The translations under genes and the position numbers were made by a program. Shown one piece after another: positions 17,592 to 26,363 of a stretch of DNA of 40,555 nucleotides. The stretch comes from Methanobacteriota archaeon. Its GTDB lineage: Archaea > Thermoplasmatota > Poseidoniia > Poseidoniales > Thalassarchaeaceae. A model generated the notes under the pieces. That model saw only the letters and a list, made by a program, of their open reading frames with translations, had not been told where the DNA came from and made no database searches. The stretch lies in NCBI GenBank assembly GCA_004195615.1, contig PSPW01000010.1, forward strand, positions 1-40,555, in the 5' to 3' direction. Position 1 is the stretch's first letter. Every line of letters begins with the position of its first letter.

Positions 17592-20500
17592 CTTCTATCC
17601 TCCAGTTCTAGTCTCATAGCCACTCCAAGACTCTTCATCTCATCCAAAAGCAACTTGAAGGCGTAAGATGTTTGGACAGAGTGGACATCGGATCTATCAC
17701 CGCACACGGGGCAGACAGTTGTCCGCCTCTTCCAGTCGTAGTATGCAACATGGCCACATCGAGGGGTGTTGCAGACCATCAGATCCCAACCATCCGACTC
17801 ATCGAGTAGTCTGTCTTTGATAACCATCGATGCTCCATGGGAAATGAGGCAGTCGCGCTCCATTTCACCGAACCTGAGTCCACCTTGGCGGGCCCTACCT
17901 TCAGTTGGCTGTCTAGTGAGAATCTGTACCCTACCTCTGCTTCGTGCGTGAAGTTTGCTGCTAACTAGGTGGTGCAACCTCTGATAGTAAATTACTCCGA
18001 CAAATGTTTCGACTGGGAAGCTCTCGCCTGTTTCTCCGCTAATCATTGACTCCCTGCCAGTGTGCCTGAGACCGTTCCTAAGTAGGCCTGAACGAAGTGA
18101 CTCCTCCTTCTCACCGGTGAATGCGGTGCCGTCGATCCGTCTTCCATCCATTGAGCCGACCTTGCCACCTATCATCTCCAACACGTGAGCTACCGTCATC
18201 CTAGACGGGATGGCGTGAGGATTGATGAGGAGATCTGGAATTACACCGTCTTCTGTGAAAGGCATATCCTCCTGCTCCACTAGTCTTCCGATGATTCCCT
18301 TCTGACCATGGCGGCTAGCAAACTTGTCTCCGAGTTCAGGTATCTTGTTAGTTCGCAGAGTGATTCGCACTAGTCTGCCCGAATCTAGAGACTCAGTGAC
18401 GAAGACATTGTCCACCCATCCTTTCTCCCCATGTCTGACCATCATTGATGATTCTCGCCTCTCTTGGGCCTGTAGGAAGGCACCATGCGACTCCTCGAGG
18501 AATCTTGGTGGACTTGTCTTGCCGACAAGTATCCCCCTCCCCCCCTCTTTGCTGGTTAACTCGATTTCAGGAACAGGTAGTCCATCTCTTTCTAAGTGGG
18601 AATATGAGTCCCATGATTTGAGTCCCTTTATCTCATCTAGACCGGTTCCGGGGATCTCTATCTTCTCCTCTTGGCCTCCGGGGAATCTCTTGTTTTCTGC
18701 GTTATATGTCCTGATGAATGCGGATCTTCCGAGAGCTCTTTCCACGGATGCCCTGTTCATTATCACAGCATCCTGCATGTTGTAACCATGATGACTGACT
18801 ATTGCCACGACGTAATTCTGCCCTCCTGGCCTCTGGTCGAATTTGGTTGATTTCATTGCCCTAGTACCAACAATTGAACGCTGGGGATAATGCATCACGT
18901 GAGCACGTGTATCTGGCCTGAGCCGGAAGTTTGCACTTGCCACGCCGAGGCTCTGCTTTACCATCGCGGTTCCGCCCGTCACTCTGGGAGTTGAATTGTG
19001 TTCGGGATAGGGCACCAACGATGCGCAGACGCCCATGATCAACTGAGGGTCAATCTCTACGTGAGTGAAAACAAGGACGGTGTGGTCCTTCTTTTCCTTT
19101 CTTTTCAGTACATCTATGTTTTCTTGATAGTAGTTAAGTGGCACCTTGAACTTCTCACTCTTCACTGCCCCATTAGGCATCTTGACTTCTGCGGAAATCA
19201 GGGCATGGGAAATCCCATGCTCGCCTAAGTTGGTCCACTCCACATTTGCAGGATTAATTGGACGATTGTTCTTCGGGGAAAAGGATGGCAGGTCGAATGG
19301 TCTTGGGGCAATCAGCAGATCTTCTTCTTCCTCTGCATCTACCCACTCAACTACGCCTCCAGAAACTAGGTCGGAGAATGAAATTTCTCCGGAACTCAGA
19401 CCCTCGAGGTGCATCTTAGTAATCTGAAGACTTCCATGATCAATTATCAGAAGTGGTCGGAGCATTCGTCCCCTATCGGTATTGATGTAAACATCACGGT
19501 TCTCGAGATCGTGCCTGATACTCACCTCTGGCCTAATCCTGCCAGAACGCCTCCTCCTCTTGAATTGACTAACAAGCTTATGAGGCCTCTTGTGGAGGCC
19601 AAAGATATCTCCATTGACGTGAATGCGCGAACCATCTGCCCAACCATCAGGGTTATCGTTGACTCCGGCTTCCTTGAGCAGTGCCTTGACATCGCTTTCG
19701 GGGACTTCTTCTGAGACGTCAATCATTTGTGCTGCGTTCTTCACGAGTCCGCAGTTTTGACCTTCTGGAGTTTCGTTTGGACACAGCCTGCCCCATTGAG
19801 TCGGGTGCAGGTCTCTTGCCTCGAAGTGAGGTTGGCTCCTAACAAGCGGGCTTGTTACCCTCCTCATGTGTGAGAGAGCAGAAAGATAAGTCGTCCTGTC
19901 AAGAAGTTGGCTCACTCCGGATCTTCCTCCAACCCAATTTCCTGTTGCTAGTGCGTGCATAATCTTCGTTGTCAAGACGTCTGGCCGGAGGCACGAGGAG
20001 ATTCTGAGCTCTCTCTTTCGATTATGATGCCTCTCTAACTGATACTTCAGGTCTCTGGCAAGCTGTTGAAGGCTCACTCTGAAAAGGTCCTCAATGAGAT
20101 CTCCTGCCAGCCTAACACGCTTGTTTGCATAGTGGTCCTTATCGTTCGGATCCTTGTTCTTTATTGCCATTTCAAGAACCTGTCTGGCGATACGCCCAAG
20201 GAAAATTGCTTTCTTCTCCCTGTTGTCTGTGTTTTGTCCAAGGTGCGGAAGTAGTTCGTTGTCGAGCAGGTTCTGAATTCTAGATTCTCGATACTCCTTC
20301 TGTTGACCGGCTGCGAACTTCTTCTCAAGCCAAGCCAGAGCCTCTTCGGAGGTGTCAACACCGTATTCCTCGTTATCTCTGACATCGTTTAGATTAGCGA
20401 CTGTGAACTTCATTGCCTCTGGGGGACCGGCAATAGAGGCAAATATCTCTCTGTCGTTTTCCACCCCGAGAGCCCTCATCAGCAGGACTAGGGGGATAGG

Positions 20501-21280
20501 TGTTGTTCCAGCGCTCGGAATCTTGACCATCAGCATTCCGTCCCTTCGCTTTTCTACATTGAGTGGTTTTCGAACACCGTCCTTTTGAGAGAAGATCTTC
20601 GCAACTTGAGTCTCGTGAGCGTACTTCTTGTTCTTCTCGACCGTAACTCTGTTAGGGGCGAGATCTTCCATGGAGATTAGTACCCTTTCAGTACCGTTGA
20701 TAATGAAGTATCCGCCGGGATCCAATGGATCCTCGCCAAACTTCCTCAGTAGTTGGGTGTATCTCTCGGCATCTTCTCCAGAAGTCTCTGGGGAAAGGCG
20801 CCTATTCTCATCTATATGGTTATAGTTCAAATTGCATCTCGCAGATCTAACCATAATAGGGAGGTTTCCGATATGTACGCTTGTCTCTTCTTGGAATCCC
20901 ATCTCAGAACCAGGAGAAGGTGGCAAATCATCACGGAAAATCTTGAAGTCGAGATATACCGGAGAGAAATATGTCAGCTTCCTCAGTCTGCATTCCATTG
21001 GGGTTGCATGGTGCTCGGCCCCGTTTGCTTCCTTTATCGTAGGCTTGCCTAATCGAAGATTTTTCAGACGAACGATAATCTCCTTGTCAAGAAGATCTAG
21101 TTTTACTAGACCTCCATCGTCATCTTCTACCGCCTCATCACTTCCTATTGTGATATTTCTGACGATCCTCTCCATCCGGCTTTCCTTTCCGTCGCCGACC
21201 GGTATACAGTCATTGTACGAAGCAAGCTGATGGTTGACTAGGCTTCTCTGTTTGAAATAACTCTCAACAATCTCTTTCAC
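17588..21280 (-). CDS. rpoB: DNA-directed RNA polymerase subunit B (Rpo2, unsplit)
   Basis: A 1230-residue second-largest subunit, encoded as one gene rather than split B''/B' as in methanogens and haloarchaea. Signatures include NPDGWADGSRIHVNG, GYNMQDAVIMN, GDKFASRHGQKGIIG (active-site Lys/Arg), and LINPHAIPSRMTVAHVLE. A C-terminal zinc ribbon reads CNTPRCGHVAYY...CPVCGD. The frame is open to an ATG at 21313 inside rpoH. However, a perfect GGAGGTG ribosome-binding site directly follows the rpoH stop, 7-8 bases before a GTG at 21280-21278, so GTG 21280 is preferred. It is coupled to rpoA' downstream by a 4-base overlap. Confidence 0.96.
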   Translation of the reverse strand: MKEIVESYFKQRSLVNHQLASYNDCIPVGDGKESRMERIVRNITIGSDEAVEDDDGGLVKLDLLDKEIIVRLKNLRLGKPTIKEANGAEHHATPMECRLRKLTYFSPVYLDFKIFRDDLPPSPGSEMGFQEETSVHIGNLPIMVRSARCNLNYNHIDENRRLSPETSGEDAERYTQLLRKFGEDPLDPGGYFIINGTERVLISMEDLAPNRVTVEKNKKYAHETQVAKIFSQKDGVRKPLNVEKRRDGMLMVKIPSAGTTPIPLVLLMRALGVENDREIFASIAGPPEAMKFTVANLNDVRDNEEYGVDTSEEALAWLEKKFAAGQQKEYRESRIQNLLDNELLPHLGQNTDNREKKAIFLGRIARQVLEMAIKNKDPNDKDHYANKRVRLAGDLIEDLFRVSLQQLARDLKYQLERHHNRKRELRISSCLRPDVLTTKIMHALATGNWVGGRSGVSQLLDRTTYLSALSHMRRVTSPLVRSQPHFEARDLHPTQWGRLCPNETPEGQNCGLVKNAAQMIDVSEEVPESDVKALLKEAGVNDNPDGWADGSRIHVNGDIFGLHKRPHKLVSQFKRRRRSGRIRPEVSIRHDLENRDVYINTDRGRMLRPLLIIDHGSLQITKMHLEGLSSGEISFSDLVSGGVVEWVDAEEEEDLLIAPRPFDLPSFSPKNNRPINPANVEWTNLGEHGISHALISAEVKMPNGAVKSEKFKVPLNYYQENIDVLKRKEKKDHTVLVFTHVEIDPQLIMGVCASLVPYPEHNSTPRVTGGTAMVKQSLGVASANFRLRPDTRAHVMHYPQRSIVGTRAMKSTKFDQRPGGQNYVVAIVSHHGYNMQDAVIMNRASVERALGRSAFIRTYNAENKRFPGGQEEKIEIPGTGLDEIKGLKSWDSYSHLERDGLPVPEIELTSKEGGRGILVGKTSPPRFLEESHGAFLQAQERRESSMMVRHGEKGWVDNVFVTESLDSGRLVRITLRTNKIPELGDKFASRHGQKGIIGRLVEQEDMPFTEDGVIPDLLINPHAIPSRMTVAHVLEMIGGKVGSMDGRRIDGTAFTGEKEESLRSGLLRNGLRHTGRESMISGETGESFPVETFVGVIYYQRLHHLVSSKLHARSRGRVQILTRQPTEGRARQGGLRFGEMERDCLISHGASMVIKDRLLDESDGWDLMVCNTPRCGHVAYYDWKRRTTVCPVCGDRSDVHSVQTSYAFKLLLDEMKSLGVAMRLELEDRR

Positions 21281-21296
21281 TTTTACACCTCCAAAT

Positions 21297-21884
21297 TTAT
21301 GCAGTTTCCACAATTAAGCGAAACGCTACCGAATTGCCAGCAGAACGGCTGTAACGGATGACCTTGACCACCCTATTTGCAAGCCAACCAGCCGGTAATT
21401 CGTCGTTCTCTGATTCTTCAATCTCCTTAATCACTTGAATTGCGGGATCGGTAATCAGAATTTTGGGGAGTAGCTCCTTAGCAAGTCTACCGGTTCCAAA
21501 GGCATCATCAGTTGTAAGCCCCCATGGTTCCAATAATTCTGCCTCAGATTCGATGGGGATTAATTCATGGTGAGGGACTAGGAAGTGGTTGAGGACATTA
21601 AATCGGTAATCCCCCATAGGTATATCTTCGTCCAATAGTGCCTTCCTTGAGATTGTAATGCGGTTACTCTTGCTCCTCTTTCTAGATCCGACATGCTCAC
21701 TAATTACGCCCATTACGTGATCTAGTTCGGATACACTCTCTTCCAAGCCAACTTTCTTCGCGATTTGGTCCCGAGACATTCTCTTTATCGTATCCAGATT
21801 TGCGTCATCCGCCAACTTGTGCGCTTGACCCTCTGGAATTCCTAGCTCTATCAGCCTCTTTTTTGTTGAGCTCTTTACTGCCAT
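21297..21884 (-). CDS. rpoH: RNA polymerase subunit H (Rpo5) with N-terminal extension
   Basis: A 195-residue protein; archaeal RpoH is usually 75-90. The RpoH core starts near residue 90: FNVLNHFLVPHHELIPIES, LLPKILITDP, then VVKVIRYSRSAGNSVAFRLIV, the last matching the usual KI.R.S.TAG....YR.V. An acidic loop inserted in the core (EIEESENDELPAGW) is also unusual. The first ~47 residues (VKSSTKKRLIELGI...AHKLADD...SRDQIA) are homologous to the start of RpoA'' at 14490. RpoH sits at the DNA entry side of archaeal RNAP as the counterpart of Rpb5. It is the first gene of the operon, 47 bases after tRNA-Lys. Confidence 0.9.
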   Translation of the reverse strand: MAVKSSTKKRLIELGIPEGQAHKLADDANLDTIKRMSRDQIAKKVGLEESVSELDHVMGVISEHVGSRKRSKSNRITISRKALLDEDIPMGDYRFNVLNHFLVPHHELIPIESEAELLEPWGLTTDDAFGTGRLAKELLPKILITDPAIQVIKEIEESENDELPAGWLANRVVKVIRYSRSAGNSVAFRLIVETA

Positions 21885-21931
21885 GTTTCTTCCCCCGTCC
21901 AGAAAAGCGTGAGCCTGAGAAGCTATTCAGG

Positions 21932-22005
21932 CGGGCCTGAGGGGATTCGAACCCCCGGCCACCGGGTTAAAAGCCCGGCGCTCTACCTGACTAAGCTACA
22001 GGCCC
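21932..22005 (-). tRNA. trnK: tRNA-Lys (anticodon UUU)
   Basis: The minus strand folds as a canonical tRNA of 73 nt plus discriminator. The acceptor is GGGCCTG/CAGGCCC. A D arm (GCTTAGTCAGGTAGAGC) follows. The anticodon stem CCGGG/CCCGG encloses CTTTTAA with anticodon TTT, and the T arm is GGGGG-TTCGAAT-CCCCT. The CCA end is not encoded and no intron is seen. It is oriented with the rpo operon and could be cotranscribed with rpoH. Confidence 0.95.
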
Positions 22006-22203
22006 AAGGCTGATGCTGGGCCATCCTGCGACCCTAGAGGCCTTCTAAAGGCTTACGCACGTCGTCACTCCCGCAATTTTGCGAGAGGTACCGGGGGAAG
22101 CCAGTACTGGCGCCTCTTAGACGGCTTACGACATAAAGGTTGTCAAATTGTCAATGAAAGGGACGTCGCAACAATTTTGTCTTGGTTACGATTGAAAATA
22201 TCG
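22006..22203. other. 198-base intergenic region with inverted repeats, possible small RNA or leader
   Basis: No convincing ORF lies here. On the minus strand a TATA-like CTTTATGT (22132-22139) precedes a run of short hairpins: GCCAGTACTGGC (palindrome), CTCTCGCA-AAAT-TGCGGGAG (8 bp) and GCCTT-TAG-AAGGC. These are followed by tRNA-Lys. The direct repeat GGCTTACG occurs at 22050-22057 and 22123-22130. It could be a tRNA precursor leader or an independent small RNA. It does not match RNase P RNA, SRP RNA or a C/D-box pattern that I can recognise. Confidence 0.35.
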
Positions 22204-23547
22204 ATGGGAGGTTTGAATTTCACTCTTGATGGGGTGGGCGAGTGGGAGATATTTGTCCCACCTACCGTTTACCCCCCCAAGGAAGACACTGAAATGCTTT
22301 GCCATGCTATTTCGGAGCTATCTGCCAAGACTGGTGGCAAGGCTCTAGAGATTGGATGTGGGTCGGGATTGGTTACGATTGTTCTAACGAGCCTAGGTTG
22401 GGAAGTTACCGCTTGCGATGTTAATCCCTTTGCGGTCGCTTGCACACGGGGAAACCTGGAGACGAATGATCTATCTGGAAAGGTTTGCGTTATAGAATCC
22501 GGGATTGGAGAAGAAATGCCAATCTCAGAAAACACAGACTTGATCGTTTGGAATCTTCCTTACTTAGATGAGGAAGTGGATCATCCCGGATTGCTCGAAA
22601 AAATGGAAGAGGCGGCGTTGTCTGACATCGCTCAAGGTGGTTGGGGGCGCGCTCTTCTACAAACCCTGGAGAATAATAGCGCTACTTTGTGTGATAGAGT
22701 TCTGGTAATCCTAGTAATGAGGACTGATCCAGAAGGGAGCAGTAGAGTTCTTGACTGGGAACAAAAAGGTTGGTCTTGGCGCTCGCTGAAGGCCGAACGA
22801 TATGGTGCCGAGAAAATCGAAGTCATCGGTTTTTGGCGAACGGGATCAGGAGTTGGGGCGACTGTATTGGATTCGTGTACTTCTACAATGGAAGAAGCTG
22901 CGAGGCTGCCCAACGATGGATGGCAAAGAATCTTCTCAAAGAGTCAGACCAATGGTAGAGGAAGAAGGAATTCTGACTGGATTTCAGAAGAAGGAGGGGT
23001 CTTTGCAACTTGGAATCTTGACACAGATTTACTCGAGAATCTCGCACCGGGACTCATTCAGACGAGCATTGGTGCTGTGATATCGGACGTATTGGGTGCG
23101 AACATGAAATGGCCAAATGACATTGTCGATGGACATGGAAGGAAGATGGGTGGCGTTCTTCTAGAATCATCGAATAATGATAAGATTAGAGTGGGCGTCG
23201 GGGCAAATAGGAATAGTTTTGTGAAAGGAGATGTATCAGCTTCGGGTTGGGAAGAGACCCTCGGCGCCATTGATGCTTCCGAGGTGTTCCTCAGAATCGA
23301 CAGAGGAATTTCATCCATCTTCGAGAGCAATGGAAAGATTGCAATACCAACTCAGGGGAGTCTTGCCCGAATGTCTTGGAAAGCGCTTTCTAGGTCTCTT
23401 TCCAAAGGGGTTCAAGCATCCCTTAATGGCGAGTTGCTTAGGCCTACCGGATTGAACGACAAGGGAGAGTTAGAGGCGTCTGGCATCGAGGGATTCGTAG
23501 TACTTCGGGAATTAGACGGCATTGGATGGATCATTCCCAAGAAATGA
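22204..23547 (+). CDS. HemK/Mtq2-like methyltransferase fused to biotin-protein ligase
   Basis: A 447-residue two-domain protein. Residues 1-210 form a Rossmann methyltransferase of the HemK/Mtq2 type: VYPPKEDTEML, LEIGCGSG (49-55) for SAM, CDVNPFA, and NLPY at 117-120 in place of the usual NPPY. Residues 220-447 are a biotin ligase (BirA class): STMEEAA, GRGRRNS (251-257) for biotinyl-AMP, KWPNDI (302-307) and KMGGVL with Lys314. No DNA-binding domain is present. The ligase attaches biotin to carrier proteins such as the one at 37638-38048. The HemK half would modify a glutamine in release factor aRF1, although NLPY may alter this. ATG 22204 is preferred over TTG 22177. Confidence 0.88.
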   Translation: MGGLNFTLDGVGEWEIFVPPTVYPPKEDTEMLCHAISELSAKTGGKALEIGCGSGLVTIVLTSLGWEVTACDVNPFAVACTRGNLETNDLSGKVCVIESGIGEEMPISENTDLIVWNLPYLDEEVDHPGLLEKMEEAALSDIAQGGWGRALLQTLENNSATLCDRVLVILVMRTDPEGSSRVLDWEQKGWSWRSLKAERYGAEKIEVIGFWRTGSGVGATVLDSCTSTMEEAARLPNDGWQRIFSKSQTNGRGRRNSDWISEEGGVFATWNLDTDLLENLAPGLIQTSIGAVISDVLGANMKWPNDIVDGHGRKMGGVLLESSNNDKIRVGVGANRNSFVKGDVSASGWEETLGAIDASEVFLRIDRGISSIFESNGKIAIPTQGSLARMSWKALSRSLSKGVQASLNGELLRPTGLNDKGELEASGIEGFVVLRELDGIGWIIPKK

Positions 23548-23829
23548 GTCTAGACGTTGTCTAGCCAGTCTTATCTTTCCGGAACTGGTTAAGGTCGCCA
23601 TATCCTCACTATTGTTAATCAGGGAAAGGACTTGTTGGTAATCCCCTAGTTGAATCTTGAGAATTGCAAGAGTAGCCCCCGCTGCCTCCAAAACATCGAA
23701 TAGCCTCCATTCATAATCCTCCAAACAGAGCACAAGGAGCTGTTTCAATTGGACTCTAGTCAATATTTTTTCTATTCTAAAGGCGACCCACCGGTGTTTT
23801 CCTCGGGCGGCCTTTTTCAGCTTCGGCAT
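23512..23829 (-). CDS. rnp2: RNase P protein subunit 2 (Pop5/Rnp2-like)
   Basis: A 105-residue small basic protein: LKKAARGKHRWVAFRIE at the start, a central helical region, GATLAILKIQLGDYQQVLSLI as a strand-helix, and TLTSSGKIRLARQRL near the end. This order (LR.k.RY..f.i, strand, then a ...SGTi..LRR ending) resembles the Pop5 family, which assists the catalytic RNA in tRNA 5' maturation. The match is by pattern only and the middle is weakly conserved. It overlaps the biotin ligase gene tail-to-tail by 36 bases and is divergent from the membrane gene at 23858. Confidence 0.6.
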   Translation of the reverse strand: MPKLKKAARGKHRWVAFRIEKILTRVQLKQLLVLCLEDYEWRLFDVLEAAGATLAILKIQLGDYQQVLSLINNSEDMATLTSSGKIRLARQRLDSFLGNDPSNAV

Positions 23830-23857
23830 GCTACTCCGAAGGGGTTTACCTTAACCA

Positions 23858-25099
23858 ATGATGGGTTTACGGGGGCTTATGAGAAATCCCCCTTCTAACG
23901 GCTCATCTGATTCTGGCACTATGCTAAGAGTTTTCTCAAGCCCTTCTACCCTGCCACACCTAATTTTCCTAGTGGCATTTTCTGGATTTCTTTACATTGC
24001 TATGAAAATAGACTTATTTGGTTCAGAGGCTCAAGGTGGCGTCATATTTCTGTCACTTTCAATATCTTACTTCTTTGCTGCATTGATTGCCCCCAGTCGG
24101 TTCGGAGAATGGATGTTTAATTCTGAACATAGCGAAACGGGCATACTAAACAGAAATTTCTGGATAGGAGGATTTGCAAGAATATTGCCAATTTTGGTGG
24201 TCGCCGGCGTAGTTTGGGTTCTTTCGAACTTTGCATTGGGAGATGATAACCTGAACAAAGTAAAGCTATTTCTAGCGATGTTGTTTATTGTGATGTCTGT
24301 TTTCCAAGGGATTTCGTTGACCCTCGGTTGGGTCGTTTATGCTAGGAAGGTACAGAAAGCCCCGAGGAATAGCAAGACTGGCGGATTAATTTCGCTCGTT
24401 AGATCGGGAATAGCGGTTATTGTTTTCACGCCTCTCGTTTGGTGGTTCGGATACGGAACAGAAGATCCCCGTAACGCAAAGTTATCTGCAAATATTGTTT
24501 GGCTTCTTTTCCTTATTATTATCGCATTATTGGGCACTGCATTAGATCGTTATACGAAGAGGGCAAGAGAGAGGCAAGGTACCGATGGAGTCGCTTTGGA
24601 TATGGCATTTTTCCTCATATTCATTACAGCGTGTTGGCACCTTCTTGGTGCATTGAGAAGGAGCCCTCTTACGACTGAGCAATCCACCGGAGGAATGCTT
24701 ATTGAAGAGGGGGCACTTATGTCAATCTCGATTCTTCTGGCCGTATGGTCAATGTCTAATAAGGGAAAAAAGAGAGGTTGGCGAATCTTCCAGGGGCAAT
24801 CGGCAATCTTCTGGGGGATTGGTTTCGGATTCACTTATGCCGGCAGTATTTCCTCACTAACTGCGCTATCCGAGGGTAGTCTTCTGACGACCACTGCTAT
24901 CGGCCATGCAATTACTGCTTTGGTTATGATGGCAATATTGCCAGTATCAATTTCATGGGTCGGAAAACCAGATACTGAGGAAGTAAAACAACCTCTAGTG
25001 CTCCAATCCATCGCAGTTGCACCTCAGAAGATGGGTAATCCAACCGATACTGAAAGGCGAACTAATGAGGATGAAGATATAGTCGAATTATTGGATTAA
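23858..25099 (+). CDS. Polytopic membrane protein of unknown function
   Basis: A 413-residue protein with about nine or ten predicted TM helices, for example LPHLIFLVAFSGFLYIAM, ILPILVVAGVVWVLSNFAL, LFLAMLFIVMSVFQGISL, IVWLLFLIIIALLGTAL and a late ITALVMMAILPVSISWV. The C-terminal ~50 residues are hydrophilic and acidic. No transporter or enzyme motif was recognised. The first ATG is at 23858. A third in-frame ATG at 23879 lies about 25 bases after a TTTACCTTAA element (23845-23854) and could be a leaderless start. It overlaps the FtsZ-like gene tail-to-tail by 4 bases. Confidence 0.75.
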   Translation: MMGLRGLMRNPPSNGSSDSGTMLRVFSSPSTLPHLIFLVAFSGFLYIAMKIDLFGSEAQGGVIFLSLSISYFFAALIAPSRFGEWMFNSEHSETGILNRNFWIGGFARILPILVVAGVVWVLSNFALGDDNLNKVKLFLAMLFIVMSVFQGISLTLGWVVYARKVQKAPRNSKTGGLISLVRSGIAVIVFTPLVWWFGYGTEDPRNAKLSANIVWLLFLIIIALLGTALDRYTKRARERQGTDGVALDMAFFLIFITACWHLLGALRRSPLTTEQSTGGMLIEEGALMSISILLAVWSMSNKGKKRGWRIFQGQSAIFWGIGFGFTYAGSISSLTALSEGSLLTTTAIGHAITALVMMAILPVSISWVGKPDTEEVKQPLVLQSIAVAPQKMGNPTDTERRTNEDEDIVELLD

Positions 25100-26001
25100 A
25101 GGCCGCTCACTACAGCTACTAAACGAAGTCTTCCAGCCATATCTTCACTCGCTCTGGCGCCGAGGATGACCTGGCAATCATTGTCTAGAGTCGAAACAAA
25201 TGCTTCAGAGACCCTGTTAAGATGTCCAAGAGTCATGTCGGGCCCCCCCTCAACTTGGATCAGGCAACCCTTGGCACCGTCAACTGAAATCTCGGAAAGG
25301 GGGGAGTTGCGAGCTATTCTTACAACCTCGTCTGGATCATCGGTAGTGCCGTTTCCTACAATGAGGGTCGCATTTCCTGGCCTTCCCACGATAGTCCTTA
25401 GATCCATCAGATCGAGATTCATCTTTCCAACTCTCGCTAGAGTCGTTACAAGTCCCTCAATTAACTCCCCAATCCATTCTGATCCAAGTTTCCAATCAGA
25501 GTCGCGATGTCGGGCCTGCCATGCAAGTCTCTCGAGGCTAACGCGAATACACAAGTCAGAGTTTTTCTCTATAGGAGGGAGGGCTTTCTCTGCGATAGCA
25601 CATCTGAGTGGTTGTTCTGCAAACGGGATTCCTACTATGCTAATTACCAAGCTTCCTGCCTCCCTCGATCTAGCGGCGATTTCTGCAGAGGCACCAGAGC
25701 CGGTACCTCCTCCCAATGCCGTGAGAATGATTACGAGTTCGGATTTCTTCAGTAGCTCCGAGATGTTTGCAATACCTTCGTTGAGCCGATGAGCAGCGAG
25801 GTTTGGTAAAGCGGCAGCACCCCTTGCACTGCCACTTGCATCCAAGTGGAGGCAGTGGGCTTCATGATCGGAAGTAAAAGAGGATTCGTCGGCATCGACC
25901 ATCAGTAGTTCAGAGAGTTGCTGGCATTTATCATGGGCCCCTCCGGACCACTGGCAACCTATTCCGCCGACTCCAACTATCAGAATCGAGCCTTGCTCCA
26001 T
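25096..26001 (-). CDS. Divergent short FtsZ/tubulin-superfamily GTPase
   Basis: A 301-residue protein with the FtsZ/CetZ/tubulin GTPase fold. Visible parts are the N-terminal nucleotide loop VGVGGIG (9-15), the tubulin signature GGGTGSG (97-103), and GIPF. The T7 synergy loop N195-L-D197-L-M-D200 keeps the catalytic NxDxxD pattern. The C-terminal domain has DGAKGCLIQVEGGPDMTL. GTP hydrolysis and polymerisation are therefore expected. It is shorter than usual FtsZ (~350-400) and stops right after the core, with no C-terminal tail for membrane-anchor partners. The region after the first loop (CQWSGGAHDKCQQ) replaces the usual N/A-rich stretch. ATG 26001 is preferred over TTG 26013. Confidence 0.85.
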   Translation of the reverse strand: MEQGSILIVGVGGIGCQWSGGAHDKCQQLSELLMVDADESSFTSDHEAHCLHLDASGSARGAAALPNLAAHRLNEGIANISELLKKSELVIILTALGGGTGSGASAEIAARSREAGSLVISIVGIPFAEQPLRCAIAEKALPPIEKNSDLCIRVSLERLAWQARHRDSDWKLGSEWIGELIEGLVTTLARVGKMNLDLMDLRTIVGRPGNATLIVGNGTTDDPDEVVRIARNSPLSEISVDGAKGCLIQVEGGPDMTLGHLNRVSEAFVSTLDNDCQVILGARASEDMAGRLRLVAVVSGL

Positions 26002-26036
26002 GTTGCCTCGCAAACGACCGACTAGATTATTCTGTT

Positions 26037-26360
26037 CTAGTCATAGGTAAGATATCGTCTGTATCTCCGTCTCTCGTCTCTGGCCCAGGAGTTATCTGGC
26101 TCGAGTTGGAGGACCTTGTCATAGTACTCAATTGATGTTTCGAAGTCAGATAGATATCTGCCGTGAAGGTGACCTAAAATATTCAACACAGGAATGCAAT
26201 GCTTATCTTTGATAAACAAACCCAAAAGTATACTCTCAGCCTCATTTATCTCCATAGATTCCAATTTGTTCTCCGCTTCCTCTAGTTTGTTAATTTGGTC
26301 GGAACTGAGTTTGTATATGTTCTTCCACTGTGGCGCTCCCATGTGTCTACGCTCGAACAT
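26037..26360 (-). CDS. Small TPR-repeat protein
   Basis: A 107-residue soluble protein. Residues about 20-55 and 56-100 read as tetratricopeptide-like helix pairs, the second ending with the typical FETSIEYYDKVLQLEPDNSWA. TPRs mediate protein-protein contacts. It lies 35 bases upstream of the FtsZ-like gene in the same direction, so it may be a partner of that protein; this is an inference from position. The ATG at 26360 is used; the codon before it is TTG. Confidence 0.7.
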   Translation of the reverse strand: MFERRHMGAPQWKNIYKLSSDQINKLEEAENKLESMEINEAESILLGLFIKDKHCIPVLNILGHLHGRYLSDFETSIEYYDKVLQLEPDNSWARDERRRYRRYLTYD

Positions 26361-26363
26361 CAA

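Noticed and set aside
22006-22140. Second tRNA or RNase P RNA upstream of tRNA-Lys
   Set aside because: No TTCGAAT-type T loop beyond the tRNA-Lys itself and no recognisable P4-type conserved core.
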